Source of the DNA: Bacteroidetes bacterium UBA1941
Lineage (GTDB): Bacteria > Bacteroidota > Bacteroidia > Chitinophagales > LD1
Direction of reading: 5' to 3'
Length of the DNA stretch: 64,000 nt
Assembly (NCBI GenBank): GCA_002336805.1
Contig: DDEZ01000010.1
Location: forward strand, 190,056-254,055
The notes under the pieces are model-generated. The model ran no database searches and was not told the DNA's origin. It saw only the letters and a program-made list of their open reading frames with translations. The position numbers and the translations under genes were made by a program. Of this stretch, positions 51,293-59,228 are shown one piece after another; position 1 is the first letter of the stretch, and every line of letters starts with the position of its first letter.

Positions 51293-51679
51293 TTAGTCAG
51301 CAGATTCAGTCTCAGCTGCAGATTGGAACTCTACAGGCACCTTGCTGTCTACAGTCAGGGTGATGTGGTTGCTCCTCTTGCGCAGGCGGTATGCACGGCC
51401 CTGTGGTGCAGGGAGGAAACGCTTCATAGTAGCGCCCTGGTCTACAGAGATAGACTTGACGTACAGCTCATGGCCTTCATCAGCCTTGAGGTTATTCTTC
51501 TGCTCCCAGTTATTGATAGCTGACAGGAGGAGTTTCTCCAGCTTGCCGGCAGACTCTTTCTTGTGAAACTTCAGTATAGCGAGGGCATCACCTATCTTTT
51601 TGCCACGGATCAGGTCTACCACGAGCCTTGTCTTGCGCGGAGATGATGGGTTGTTATTCAGTTTTGCTACTGCTTCCAT
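51293..51679 (-). CDS. rplV: 50S ribosomal protein L22
   Basis: A 128-residue protein lining the ribosomal exit tunnel. SSPRKTRLVVDLIRGK, ALAILKFHKKESAGKLEKLL and the loop GATMKRFLPAPQGRAYRLRK are characteristic. A short acidic tail follows. It is the last gene of the block: the expected next gene rpsC is absent and a terminator follows. Confidence 0.96.
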   Translation of the reverse strand: MEAVAKLNNNPSSPRKTRLVVDLIRGKKIGDALAILKFHKKESAGKLEKLLLSAINNWEQKNNLKADEGHELYVKSISVDQGATMKRFLPAPQGRAYRLRKRSNHITLTVDSKVPVEFQSAAETESAD

Positions 51680-51752
51680 TTTATTATGGTTTATTTTTTT
51701 GAGCGGTGATTCGCATCACCATTACTATTATCTAATGCTTTCTACTACTTGA

Positions 51753-52022
51753 TTACTTCACCTTCTTAGATGAGTGACCCTTGAAGAGGCGTGTAGGGCT
51801 GAACTCACCGAGCTTGTGGCCTACCATGTTCTCCGTCACATATACAGGGATGAACTTCTGTCCATTGTGTACTGCAAATGTGTGGCCTACCATATCAGGG
51901 ATGATCATAGATGACCTGGACCAGGTCTTGATCACGGTCTTCTTATTGCTATTGTTCAGCGTCTCTACCTTTGCGAGCAGGTGGTGAGCGATGTACGGTC
52001 CTTTCTTTATTGATCTTGCCAT
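51753..52022 (-). CDS. rpsS: 30S ribosomal protein S19
   Basis: An 89-residue protein of the 30S head. MARSIKKGPYIAHHLL, WSRSSMIIPDMVGHTFAVHN and LGEFSPTRLFKGHS match the family over its whole length. It lies between rplB and rplV in the standard S10-operon order. Confidence 0.97.
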   Translation of the reverse strand: MARSIKKGPYIAHHLLAKVETLNNSNKKTVIKTWSRSSMIIPDMVGHTFAVHNGQKFIPVYVTENMVGHKLGEFSPTRLFKGHSSKKVK

Positions 52023-52050
52023 TGTCTTACTTTATTATGGTTTGCCTGGA

Positions 52051-52899
52051 TTATTTATTGTTTTGGTTTGCTATAGCACCCTTGCGACGCTGTACGATCA
52101 CCTTGTCAGATGCCTTGCGTGGTGTACGGGTCTTCTGGCCCTTAGCCTTGATACCGCCACGTGAGCGTGGGTGACCACCTGATGCACGGCCTTCGCCACC
52201 ACCCATCGGGTGATCGACAGGGTTCATCGCTACCGGCCTAGTACGAGGACGGATACCCATCCAGCGCTTACGACCGGCCTTACCCAGAGACTGGAGATTG
52301 TGGTCAGGATTTGACACAGAGCCTACAGTAGCCAGACACTGCTTGAGGATCTTGCGAACCTCACCGGAAGGCAGCTTGATTACTACGAACCTTTCTTCCT
52401 TGGCCATGAGCTGAGCGGAAGCACCGGCAGACCTTACGATCACACCGCCGCGGCCAGGATGCAGCTCGATATTGTGGATGATAGAACCCAGTGGGATATT
52501 CTCCATAGGGAGTGTGTTGCCTATTTCAGGCGCAGCACCCTTGCCAGATACGATGGTCTGACCCACCTTGAGGCCCTGAGGGGCTATGATATACCTTTTC
52601 TCACCATTGTGGAACTGGATGAGAGCGATGAATGATGTACGGTTTGGATCGTACTCGATGGTCAGCACTTTACCCTCGATACCGAAGTTTTCGCGCTTGA
52701 AGTCGATGATACGATAGCGACGCTTGTGGCCACCGCCTGTGTAGCGCATGGTCATACGTCCTGATGAAGTACGGCCACCTGAGCTTTTCATCGGAGCGAG
52801 GAGGCTCTTCTCCGGTTTGCTGGTGGTTACCTCTTCAAAGTTTACGAGCGTCGTGTGACGGAGGCTCGGTGTGGTCGGTCTGAATTTTCTGATACCCAT
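52051..52899 (-). CDS. rplB: 50S ribosomal protein L2
   Basis: A 282-residue protein of the peptidyl-transferase region. MGIRKFRPTTPSLRH, GGHKRRYRIIDFKR, ILKQCLATVGSVSNPDHN, and GVGGGEGRA-type C-terminal loop (PMGGGEGRASGGHPRSRGG) are characteristic. A 112-bp gap with a dispersed repeat arm separates it from rplW. Confidence 0.97.
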   Translation of the reverse strand: MGIRKFRPTTPSLRHTTLVNFEEVTTSKPEKSLLAPMKSSGGRTSSGRMTMRYTGGGHKRRYRIIDFKRENFGIEGKVLTIEYDPNRTSFIALIQFHNGEKRYIIAPQGLKVGQTIVSGKGAAPEIGNTLPMENIPLGSIIHNIELHPGRGGVIVRSAGASAQLMAKEERFVVIKLPSGEVRKILKQCLATVGSVSNPDHNLQSLGKAGRKRWMGIRPRTRPVAMNPVDHPMGGGEGRASGGHPRSRGGIKAKGQKTRTPRKASDKVIVQRRKGAIANQNNK

Positions 52900-52952
52900 T
52901 TGATTCTTGCTTTGTCTTATCAGCAGTTTTGCTTCTGCTATATTTGGTTAAC

Positions 52953-52986
52953 TAAGTATTTAGTAATCAGTATTAAGTATTAAGAT
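52953..52986. repeat. TATTAAG-word dispersed repeat arm in the rplW-rplB gap
   Basis: It shares AGTATTAAGTATTAAGAT with the right arm (reverse complement) of the palindrome at 8734-8835, 44 kb away. Only one arm is present. It interrupts the otherwise tight ribosomal protein operon between rplW and rplB. Confidence 0.7.
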
Positions 52987-53011
52987 AATACAAAATACAA
53001 TTCTGAATTAT

Positions 53012-53305
53012 TTATACAGTGCCGTAGAAGTCGATCTCCTGACCTTCTTTCAGGGTCACGTATGCCTTCTTGTAGGCTGGCTTCATACCGCGGGCGATAC
53101 CCTGCTTGGTCTGGCGCACTTTCAGTTTGCCTGGTATTACGGCTGTGTTTACGTCTTCTACTTTTACATTGTAGGCTGTCTCTACTGCCTTCTTGATCTG
53201 GAGGCGGTTAGCTTCACGGTCTACGCGGAATGCATAGCGGTTGAGCTTTTCTCCCAGTTTGGTAGACTTTTCAGTGATGATTGGTTTGATCAGTATATTG
53301 CTCAT
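53012..53305 (-). CDS. rplW: 50S ribosomal protein L23
   Basis: A 97-residue exit-site protein and docking platform for SRP and trigger factor. PIITEKSTKLGEKLNRYAFR, IKKAVETAYNVKVEDVNTAV and the basic tail segment match the family. rplD precedes it by 13 bp. Confidence 0.95.
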   Translation of the reverse strand: MSNILIKPIITEKSTKLGEKLNRYAFRVDREANRLQIKKAVETAYNVKVEDVNTAVIPGKLKVRQTKQGIARGMKPAYKKAYVTLKEGQEIDFYGTV

Positions 53306-53318
53306 TGCCTCAGATTAA

Positions 53319-53951
53319 TTAGTTGTTAGTGAAATTTGCTTCCAGCGCTTTGATAGCGGCCTCAGTGAGGACTACCTTCTTGGCATCCATCACGTCAAAT
53401 ATACCTACCTGTGTAGCAGGCATCACATTTGTCTTGGCGATATTGCGAGAAGAGAGGAAGAGGTTGTTGTTTTCTTCGTTTACCAGAACGAGTGACTTGA
53501 TGTCAGACAGGTTGAGGCTTTTCAGGATCGCTACGAAGCTCTTGGTCTTAGCTTCAGAGACAGAGAGATTGTCTACTACGATCAGGTTGCCGGCTTTCAC
53601 TTTGTGAGCGAAGGCGGAGATCTTTGCCAGATCCTTTACTTTCTTATTGATCTTAAAGTCATAAGAGTGAGGCTTAGGGCCGAATACACGGGCACCACCG
53701 CGTACGAGTGGAGACTTCATGTCACCACGGCGGGCACCACCTGTACCCTTCTGGCGGAACGCCTTCTTGGTAGTACGGGCTATTTCCCACCTTTCTTTCG
53801 CCTTGTGCGTGCCCTGGTGCAGCGCAGCCTGGTGCTGACGTACAGCGAGCCAGATGGCATGGTCGTTTGGCTCAGCGCCGAAAATTGCATCGGAAAGTTC
53901 GATTTCCCTGCCTGTTTCTTTTCCTTCCTGGTTGAGTACCTTGACTTTCAT
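53319..53951 (-). CDS. rplD: 50S ribosomal protein L4
   Basis: A 210-residue protein. MKVKVLNQEGKETGREIELS, the RNA-binding loop RTTKKAFRQKGTGGARRGDM and the GGARVFGPKPHSYDFKINKK segment are diagnostic. ATG 53951 is chosen because MKVKVLNQEG is the family start; an in-frame ATG at 54035 would add 28 residues from the leader. It is the first gene of the block: no rpsJ or rplC lies upstream. Confidence 0.96.
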   Translation of the reverse strand: MKVKVLNQEGKETGREIELSDAIFGAEPNDHAIWLAVRQHQAALHQGTHKAKERWEIARTTKKAFRQKGTGGARRGDMKSPLVRGGARVFGPKPHSYDFKINKKVKDLAKISAFAHKVKAGNLIVVDNLSVSEAKTKSFVAILKSLNLSDIKSLVLVNEENNNLFLSSRNIAKTNVMPATQVGIFDVMDAKKVVLTEAAIKALEANFTNN

Positions 53952-54261
53952 TTGAATCTCTTTTGTTTTGTGTCCCGAGAAAAATGAAGTCGTGCGCAAA
54001 GCGTTGGTACACCTTGTGGAGAGCAGCGAAATCATTTCAAAGAGGACGGTGACGTTTCTATACTTTTAGAAAACGGACTGCAAAAGTAGGATTCTTTTTG
54101 AAATGTCCAAATATCTGGTTAAAGAATTTTTGATCAGCATTTGCAGGATTCAAGAATTGACAGGAGTGAACATGGTTGCTTTAATGCAAATATGAGTTAA
54201 ATAACATGAGGAAACCTGAATTTGACCTATGTACTACTTACTTTTCGTAGAAATCTATCCA
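53952..54261. other. 310-bp intergenic region with the rplD leader and promoters
   Basis: No gene is seen. It holds the rplD leader of about 125 nt on the minus strand, a strong rplD promoter at 54081-54111, AT-rich sequence in the middle, and a TACTTTTC -7-like element at 54239-54246 for the plus-strand gene. Confidence 0.6.
54081..54111 (-). promoter_or_regulatory. promoter of the rplD-rplV block
   Basis: On the minus strand TTTG (54108-54111) is followed after exactly 19 nt by TACTTTTG (54081-54088), an ideal Bacteroidota promoter. It leaves a leader of about 125 nt before rplD. Confidence 0.75.
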
Positions 54262-54837
54262 ATGCAGCGCAGAACCCTACTTCTCTTTATTCTACTAGGT
54301 ATAATCATAGCCTATGGCACCCGTCACCACACCGCTACCATAGGCCGGGATAATGCCTGGGAGTACAATGACCCGCTGCTGGTAGACCTGCATATACCGG
54401 ATCAGGTCACGGCACACGAGAGTACGCTGCATGTGCAGCTGGCGGGTACCAGTGTGAGTGTAGTACCACCAGCAGGGTATGAGCAGCTGGCAGCTATGAA
54501 TGGCTACGGAACTGCCGATACTACCATAGATGTGATAGAGGATACCCACCACTCTTATAGTGAGAAGAAGGCTGAGATAGATCAATACATCGCTTATGTA
54601 AAACGGGACAAAGGCGATGACCAGCAGGTGGCCTACCGGAAGGATTTTCGATTCAATGGGTATCCGGCATCTGTGATCTGCCTGTCTGATACGACCCGCA
54701 CGCGTACGGCTATCTATATGATCTTTGGCGATGACCATTTCTGTGTGGCTATGACGGGTACTACTACATCTGACTCTGTGGAAGTGCAGGAGGTCATCAT
54801 CCAGACCATGCTCACTGCTACCTACAGGCGCGCCTAG
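54262..54837 (+). CDS. secreted or membrane-anchored hypothetical protein
   Basis: A 191-residue protein with an N-terminal hydrophobic helix (TLLLFILLGIIIAYG). The rest is soluble, with PPAGYEQLAAMNGYG, YVKRDKGDDQQVAYRKDF and CLSDTTRTRTAIYMIFGDDH; a beta-rich fold similar to some surface-exposed Bacteroidota proteins is possible. I recognise no family. ATG 54262 (MQRRTLLLF) starts the helix; the longer reading from 54229 overlaps a promoter-like element. Confidence 0.6.
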   Translation: MQRRTLLLFILLGIIIAYGTRHHTATIGRDNAWEYNDPLLVDLHIPDQVTAHESTLHVQLAGTSVSVVPPAGYEQLAAMNGYGTADTTIDVIEDTHHSYSEKKAEIDQYIAYVKRDKGDDQQVAYRKDFRFNGYPASVICLSDTTRTRTAIYMIFGDDHFCVAMTGTTTSDSVEVQEVIIQTMLTATYRRA

Positions 54838-54921
54838 AAGATTTAAGGAAAAGATAAGATAGCGGCTGCGGGCATAGCGGTTTATCTTTTTAGCTTTACG
54901 CTATACCATCTCATCTATCTC

Positions 54922-57381
54922 ATGGACTCACGGAGGGAGTTTCTCAGGAAGGCGGCTATGCTCTCGCTCACGGCCGGGGTGTCGCAGTTTCTGCCGGCAT
55001 CGGTGCAGCGGGCTTTTGCCATAGACCCAGCTCCGGGTACCACCTGGCAGGACGCAGAGCATGTAGTTTTTCTGATGCAGGAGAATAGGTCCTTTGATCA
55101 TATGTATGGTGCGCTACGTGGCGTACGTGGCTTCAATGATCCGCGAGCCATCCGGCTGCCAGGTAACAATCCTGTGTGGCTGCAGACCAATGACAAAGGG
55201 GAGACCTATGCTCCTTTTCGCCTCGATATACATAATAGCAAGGCCACCTGGATGGGCTCGCTGCCGCACTCCTGGAGCAATCAGGTAGATGCACGCAATG
55301 CCGGTAAATATGACCACTGGCTACAGGCCAAGCAGCCCGGTGGTGACTACAAGGAGATGCCGCTGACCATGGGCTACTATACGCGTGAGGATATCCCGTT
55401 CTACTATGCGCTGGCTGATGCCTTTACGGTTTGCGATCATCATTTCTGCTCGTCACTGACGGGTACTACGCCCAATAGACTGTACTTCTGGACTGGCACG
55501 ATCCGTGAGGAGCAGCATGAGCACTCGCCTGCGCGGGTATGGAATGAGCAGACCGACTATCCCACCATGGGCAAATGGAAAACATACCCGGAGCGACTGG
55601 AGGAGCATGGCGTCTCGTGGAAGATATACCAGAATGACATCAGCGTAGATGGGCTGGTGACAGGTGAGCAGGACTATTGGCTGGATAACTTTACTGACAA
55701 TCCGATCGAGTTCTTTGAGCAATATCATGTGAAGCTGTCGCAGCGCTACATACACTGGCTGGAGAGGAAAGAAGCAACGCTGCCTGCTGAGATCGCAGAG
55801 GTACAGCGCAAAATGACTGTGAAGGACATGCCCGCCAAAGGCTACGAAGCGCTACAAAAGGAGCTCAAAGATCTGCAGGCGCTGTATCAACGCGTGGTAA
55901 AAGAAAGGCCGCTGTACACACGTGCCAGATACGAAGAGCTATCAGCCTTTCAGAAGAGCCTCCACGAGAAAGCTTTCACTACTAATGTGGCAGACCCGCA
56001 CTATCATGACCTGGAGCCGCTGCGCTACCGGGACGGCGATACGGACAGAGAGATACTGATCCCTAAGGGCGATGTGCTGTATCAGTTTCGCGAGGATGTG
56101 AGCAAAGGGAAGCTGCCTGCTGTCTCATGGCTCGTGGCGCCGGAGGCATTCTCTGATCATCCGGGATCAGCGTGGTTTGGAGCGTGGTATGTGTCAGAGG
56201 TACTGGACATACTGACGCAAAACCCTGAGGTGTGGAAGAAGACGATCTTTGTACTGACCTATGATGAAAATGACGGCTACTTTGATCACATGCCGCCATT
56301 TGTAGCGCCAGATGCACATGATAGAAATACAGGCCGCACCTCAGCACAGATAGACACCTCTGTAGACTATGTGACTATGGAGCAGGAGCGGTCAAGGCAG
56401 GGCGCTGATCCATCGCACATGCGCGAGAGTCCTATCGGCCTCGGCTACCGGGTGCCGATGGTCATAGCGTCTCCATGGAGCAGGGGAGGGTATGTGTGCT
56501 CTCAGGTATTTGACCATACATCATCGCTACAGTTTCTGGAGCGGTGGCTGGCACATAGGACGCACAAGGAAATAAAGGAGACCAATATCAGCAGCTGGCG
56601 GCGTGCGATCTGTGGCGACCTGACGGCGGCATTCCGGCCATATTATGGTGAGAAGATGACGCTACCCCAGGCGCTCAATAAAGAGCAGCTGATAGAGAGC
56701 ATTCACAAGGCGAAATATAAAGGGCTGCCATCCGGCTACCACAAACTGTCTGAGCAGGAAATAACTGCCAGCCGCAGTCATGCGCAGGATGCCGTGTATA
56801 TGCCTACCCAGGAGAAAGGCATCAAGCCCGCCAATGCACTGGCCTACGAGATGTATGCGGATGCCCGATGGAGCACAGGTGGTGCGACGCGTGAGCTCAC
56901 ACTGGCGGCTGCAGCCGGATCTATAGGTGTGCCGTACAATGTATATGCACGGCGTGGTAAAGTAGTGAAAACGCGCTCCTACGCTGTGGTGCCTGGTGAT
57001 AAAATAACAGATACATGGGCTGCCGATGAGCTGGTAGAAGTATACGGGCCAAACGGGTTCTACAGGCGCTATGCGGGTGGAAGTGATATGGACGTACTGA
57101 GCAGCTATGGCAAAGATGGTAGCCTGATCCTGACCATCAGAAATAGCAATGGCACACCGCTACAGCTGGAGATGACGGACCACTATAGCAAGAAACCACA
57201 AATCATATCTATCGCTGCGCATGGCTCTCAGGCCATGACGATACAGACCACCGGCTACTATGGCTGGTATGATATAACGCTGGTAGTGAAGGGGAATAAT
57301 GGCACTGAGATACGCTATGCAGGCAAGGTAGAGACGGGCAAAGAATCATTCACCGATCCGATGATGGGCGGGGTGGTATAG
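54922..57381 (+). CDS. phospholipase C, phosphocholine-specific type
   Basis: An 819-residue exported enzyme of the acid phosphatase/phospholipase C family. The N-terminus is a twin-arginine signal (DSRREFLRKAAMLS), so it is exported folded by Tat. Catalytic-domain motifs are MQENRSFDHMYGALRGVRGF, HHFCSSLTGTTPNRLYFWTG and YDENDGYFDHMPP; a short coiled region (about 285-330) interrupts the domain. Two C-terminal DUF756-type beta domains follow (about 635-725 and 730-810, with GPNGFYRRYAGGSDMDVLSS and TGYYGWYDITLVV). It cleaves phosphate esters of phospholipids; this points to host- or environment-derived lipid use or phosphate scavenging. Confidence 0.9.
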   Translation: MDSRREFLRKAAMLSLTAGVSQFLPASVQRAFAIDPAPGTTWQDAEHVVFLMQENRSFDHMYGALRGVRGFNDPRAIRLPGNNPVWLQTNDKGETYAPFRLDIHNSKATWMGSLPHSWSNQVDARNAGKYDHWLQAKQPGGDYKEMPLTMGYYTREDIPFYYALADAFTVCDHHFCSSLTGTTPNRLYFWTGTIREEQHEHSPARVWNEQTDYPTMGKWKTYPERLEEHGVSWKIYQNDISVDGLVTGEQDYWLDNFTDNPIEFFEQYHVKLSQRYIHWLERKEATLPAEIAEVQRKMTVKDMPAKGYEALQKELKDLQALYQRVVKERPLYTRARYEELSAFQKSLHEKAFTTNVADPHYHDLEPLRYRDGDTDREILIPKGDVLYQFREDVSKGKLPAVSWLVAPEAFSDHPGSAWFGAWYVSEVLDILTQNPEVWKKTIFVLTYDENDGYFDHMPPFVAPDAHDRNTGRTSAQIDTSVDYVTMEQERSRQGADPSHMRESPIGLGYRVPMVIASPWSRGGYVCSQVFDHTSSLQFLERWLAHRTHKEIKETNISSWRRAICGDLTAAFRPYYGEKMTLPQALNKEQLIESIHKAKYKGLPSGYHKLSEQEITASRSHAQDAVYMPTQEKGIKPANALAYEMYADARWSTGGATRELTLAAAAGSIGVPYNVYARRGKVVKTRSYAVVPGDKITDTWAADELVEVYGPNGFYRRYAGGSDMDVLSSYGKDGSLILTIRNSNGTPLQLEMTDHYSKKPQIISIAAHGSQAMTIQTTGYYGWYDITLVVKGNNGTEIRYAGKVETGKESFTDPMMGGVV

Positions 57382-57396
57382 GGCAGCGGTATTAGC

Positions 57397-57404
57397 TACC
57401 TTTG
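57397..57404 (+). promoter_or_regulatory. -7 element of the gene at 57409
   Basis: TACCTTTG is an exact consensus match that ends 4 nt before the ATG at 57409; the transcript would be leaderless. Confidence 0.45.
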
Positions 57405-57408
57405 CCGG

Positions 57409-57660
57409 ATGAAACTTTCTGATATCATAGGGATGACCGGCGTGATCATGATGCTCGCGGCATATGTACTCAACCTGGCTAAGATCCGCTCACAGGATAG
57501 CCTTTTCTACATACTGATGAATATGATCGGTGGTGCACTGTCTACCACGGCGGCAGTGATGATCGTGTATGTACCCTTCATCCTGCTGGAGGGCGTATGG
57601 ACGGCTGCCTCGCTGGTGGCTTTGGTAAACTACCTACGCCTGAGCCGTACTAGTGCATGA
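57409..57660 (+). CDS. CBU_0592-type small membrane protein
   Basis: An 83-residue protein with three transmembrane helices (about 8-25, 32-50, 55-75) and the motif DIIGMTGVIMMLAAYVLNLA resembling the CBU_0592 family of unknown function. The end NYLRLSRTSA overlaps the end of the convergent AEC permease gene by 11 bp. A -7 element lies directly before the start. Confidence 0.65.
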   Translation: MKLSDIIGMTGVIMMLAAYVLNLAKIRSQDSLFYILMNMIGGALSTTAAVMIVYVPFILLEGVWTAASLVALVNYLRLSRTSA

Positions 57661-58597
57661 TAGCAAACGGCGGCAAAGCGTTTAGCAGCAAGTACCAGAG
57701 CGCGGTGGTGAGCAGCGATAGCAAGATGCCTATGCTGACGGTGAGGTTGGCCAGGCGTGGGTTGAGGTTATACTGTGTGGCTATCACGCCTGCAGTGATC
57801 ATGGGTGCCATAGCCGCCTCAAAGACGCTGATCTGAAGGACGGTGCCAGATGCATGTAGCCGCAATATCACCATCATAACAATACATGGTGCAAGCAGAA
57901 GCTTATAAACCAAACTCACAGACAGTAGTGGTAGCTCCTCCCGCCAGCCCTCAAAGCTGAGCTGCATACCTACAGAGAATAGGGCCATAGGCGCGAGCGT
58001 GGCAGCTATTTTATCAAAGAGTGGTACAGCAGGGGAGAGGTCTATAAACTGTGGCAAAATAATAGCCGCGAGGAAGCCGAGAAACGGCGGAAAGGTCAAT
58101 AGCTTTTTGCCCACGGCGATGGCGTTTGGTTTCTCCGAAGGAGAGGGGCCGGAGGGTGTATCTGACGGTGTATTCATAGCCATCACAGAGGCGATGGTGG
58201 CCATGATGATAAAGCAAAGCTGATCACAGACCACGGCTATAGGGAGCGCCTGCTCCCCATAGTAGGCAGACACCAGCGGGAAGCCGAGAAAGGAAGTATT
58301 GCCTAAACCCGATACGAGTGTCAATGCGGTACGGGTAGCGGGTGAGATGGGCCTGAAGCGGCTATACAGCAGAAACAGCAGCCATGAGCCTACCCAGACG
58401 ATGACAGGAGACAAGGCGGGCACCAGTAGCTCCGGTCCCCAGTGGATGGTCGGTACATACTTCAGCGCTACGGCGGGTACAGCGAGGTAGAGGACCCAGA
58501 TATTGATACCACGGTGTGAGCCTTCGGGCAATATGCCGAGCCGGCGCAGCAGCCAGCCGGCTGAGATGCAGATCACGATGAGTACCAGATTGGCCAT
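57650..58597 (-). CDS. AEC family transporter (auxin efflux carrier-like permease)
   Basis: A 315-residue membrane protein with about ten helices. GINIWVLYLAVPAVALKYVP, LVSGLGNTSFLGFPLVSAYY (partly quoted) and KIAATLAPMALFSVGMQLSF are typical of the AEC/BASS-like family, which exports weak acids such as malate or other carboxylates. The ATG at 58597 (MANLVLIVICISAG) starts the first helix; a start at 58672 would add 25 residues from the repeat region. It ends overlapping the neighbour at 57409-57660. Confidence 0.83.
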   Translation of the reverse strand: MANLVLIVICISAGWLLRRLGILPEGSHRGINIWVLYLAVPAVALKYVPTIHWGPELLVPALSPVIVWVGSWLLFLLYSRFRPISPATRTALTLVSGLGNTSFLGFPLVSAYYGEQALPIAVVCDQLCFIIMATIASVMAMNTPSDTPSGPSPSEKPNAIAVGKKLLTFPPFLGFLAAIILPQFIDLSPAVPLFDKIAATLAPMALFSVGMQLSFEGWREELPLLSVSLVYKLLLAPCIVMMVILRLHASGTVLQISVFEAAMAPMITAGVIATQYNLNPRLANLTVSIGILLSLLTTALWYLLLNALPPFAIMH

Positions 58598-58640
58598 AGC
58601 AGGTGCGAAGGTCTGCAAATAGGAGGGAAGATGCAAGAAA

Positions 58641-58737
58641 ACAAGAGTCAAGAGACGAGAACCAATAGACAAGAAACGGGAAGGCGTGGATTGCTAAGTG
58701 ATATTTTAAGTGTCTTGGTTCTGGACTCTTGGCTCTA
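58641..58737. repeat. palindromic TCTTGGTTC-word dispersed repeat, copy 1
   Basis: Left arm 58641-58675 (ACAAGAGTCAAGAGACGAGA and more) and right arm 58711-58737 (TGTCTTGGTTCTGGACTCTT and more) are inverted degenerate copies of 7-8 nt words. It fills the divergent gap between the AEC permease and the zinc ribbon gene. Confidence 0.75.
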
Positions 58738-58791
58738 ACATCTATTTCATTACATTAGCAGTATTGCATCACCTTAAACCTAATTAAACGT

Positions 58792-59115
58792 ATGTTATTC
58801 GTATTCGGATGGGGGCGTCGCACCCGCACAGACTATGGTCAGACCATACCGGTCAAATGCACCAACTGCAGCAATGAATCCTACTGGCACCTGTCGCGTA
58901 TGCGCACATGGTTTACCCTCTTCTTCATACCCGTGATACCGTATGAAAATAAGCATGTGCTCTACTGTAGCGTATGCTCTAATGGCGTGGTGCTGCCCTC
59001 TGCCAATGTAGACCGCGCACTCGAGCTCAATACACAGACCAAACGCTACCTCAATCAGGAGATCACGCGGGAGGAGTATGACCGCTCTATAGACCAGAGC
59101 CAGATACTGGGATAG
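58792..59115 (+). CDS. zinc-ribbon domain protein
   Basis: A 107-residue protein with two CxxC pairs: VKCTNCSNESYW near residues 21-32 and LYCSVCSNG near 57-65, separated by a hydrophobic segment (TWFTLFFIPVIPYEN). The C-terminus is a helix (NQEITREEYDRSIDQSQ). It is likely a zinc-binding protein of unknown role. It lies between two copies of the palindromic repeat. Confidence 0.75.
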   Translation: MLFVFGWGRRTRTDYGQTIPVKCTNCSNESYWHLSRMRTWFTLFFIPVIPYENKHVLYCSVCSNGVVLPSANVDRALELNTQTKRYLNQEITREEYDRSIDQSQILG

Positions 59116-59228
59116 AGTCAAGAGAAGAGAACTAAGAGACAAGAACCACGTATAGTGATTTTGATAAGGCCATTGCTTCTTTCATGCTTTTAATATCTTG
59201 GTTCCAAATTCTTGATTCTTGGTTCTAG
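59113..59228. repeat. palindromic TCTTGGTTC-word dispersed repeat, copy 2
   Basis: Left arm 59113-59147 (TAGAGTCAAGAGAAGAGAAC and more) and right arm 59195-59228 (TCTTGGTTCCAAATTCTTGA and more) are inverted. The right arm contains the TTG at 59219 that opens the next frame. It begins at the stop codon of the zinc ribbon gene. Confidence 0.75.
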
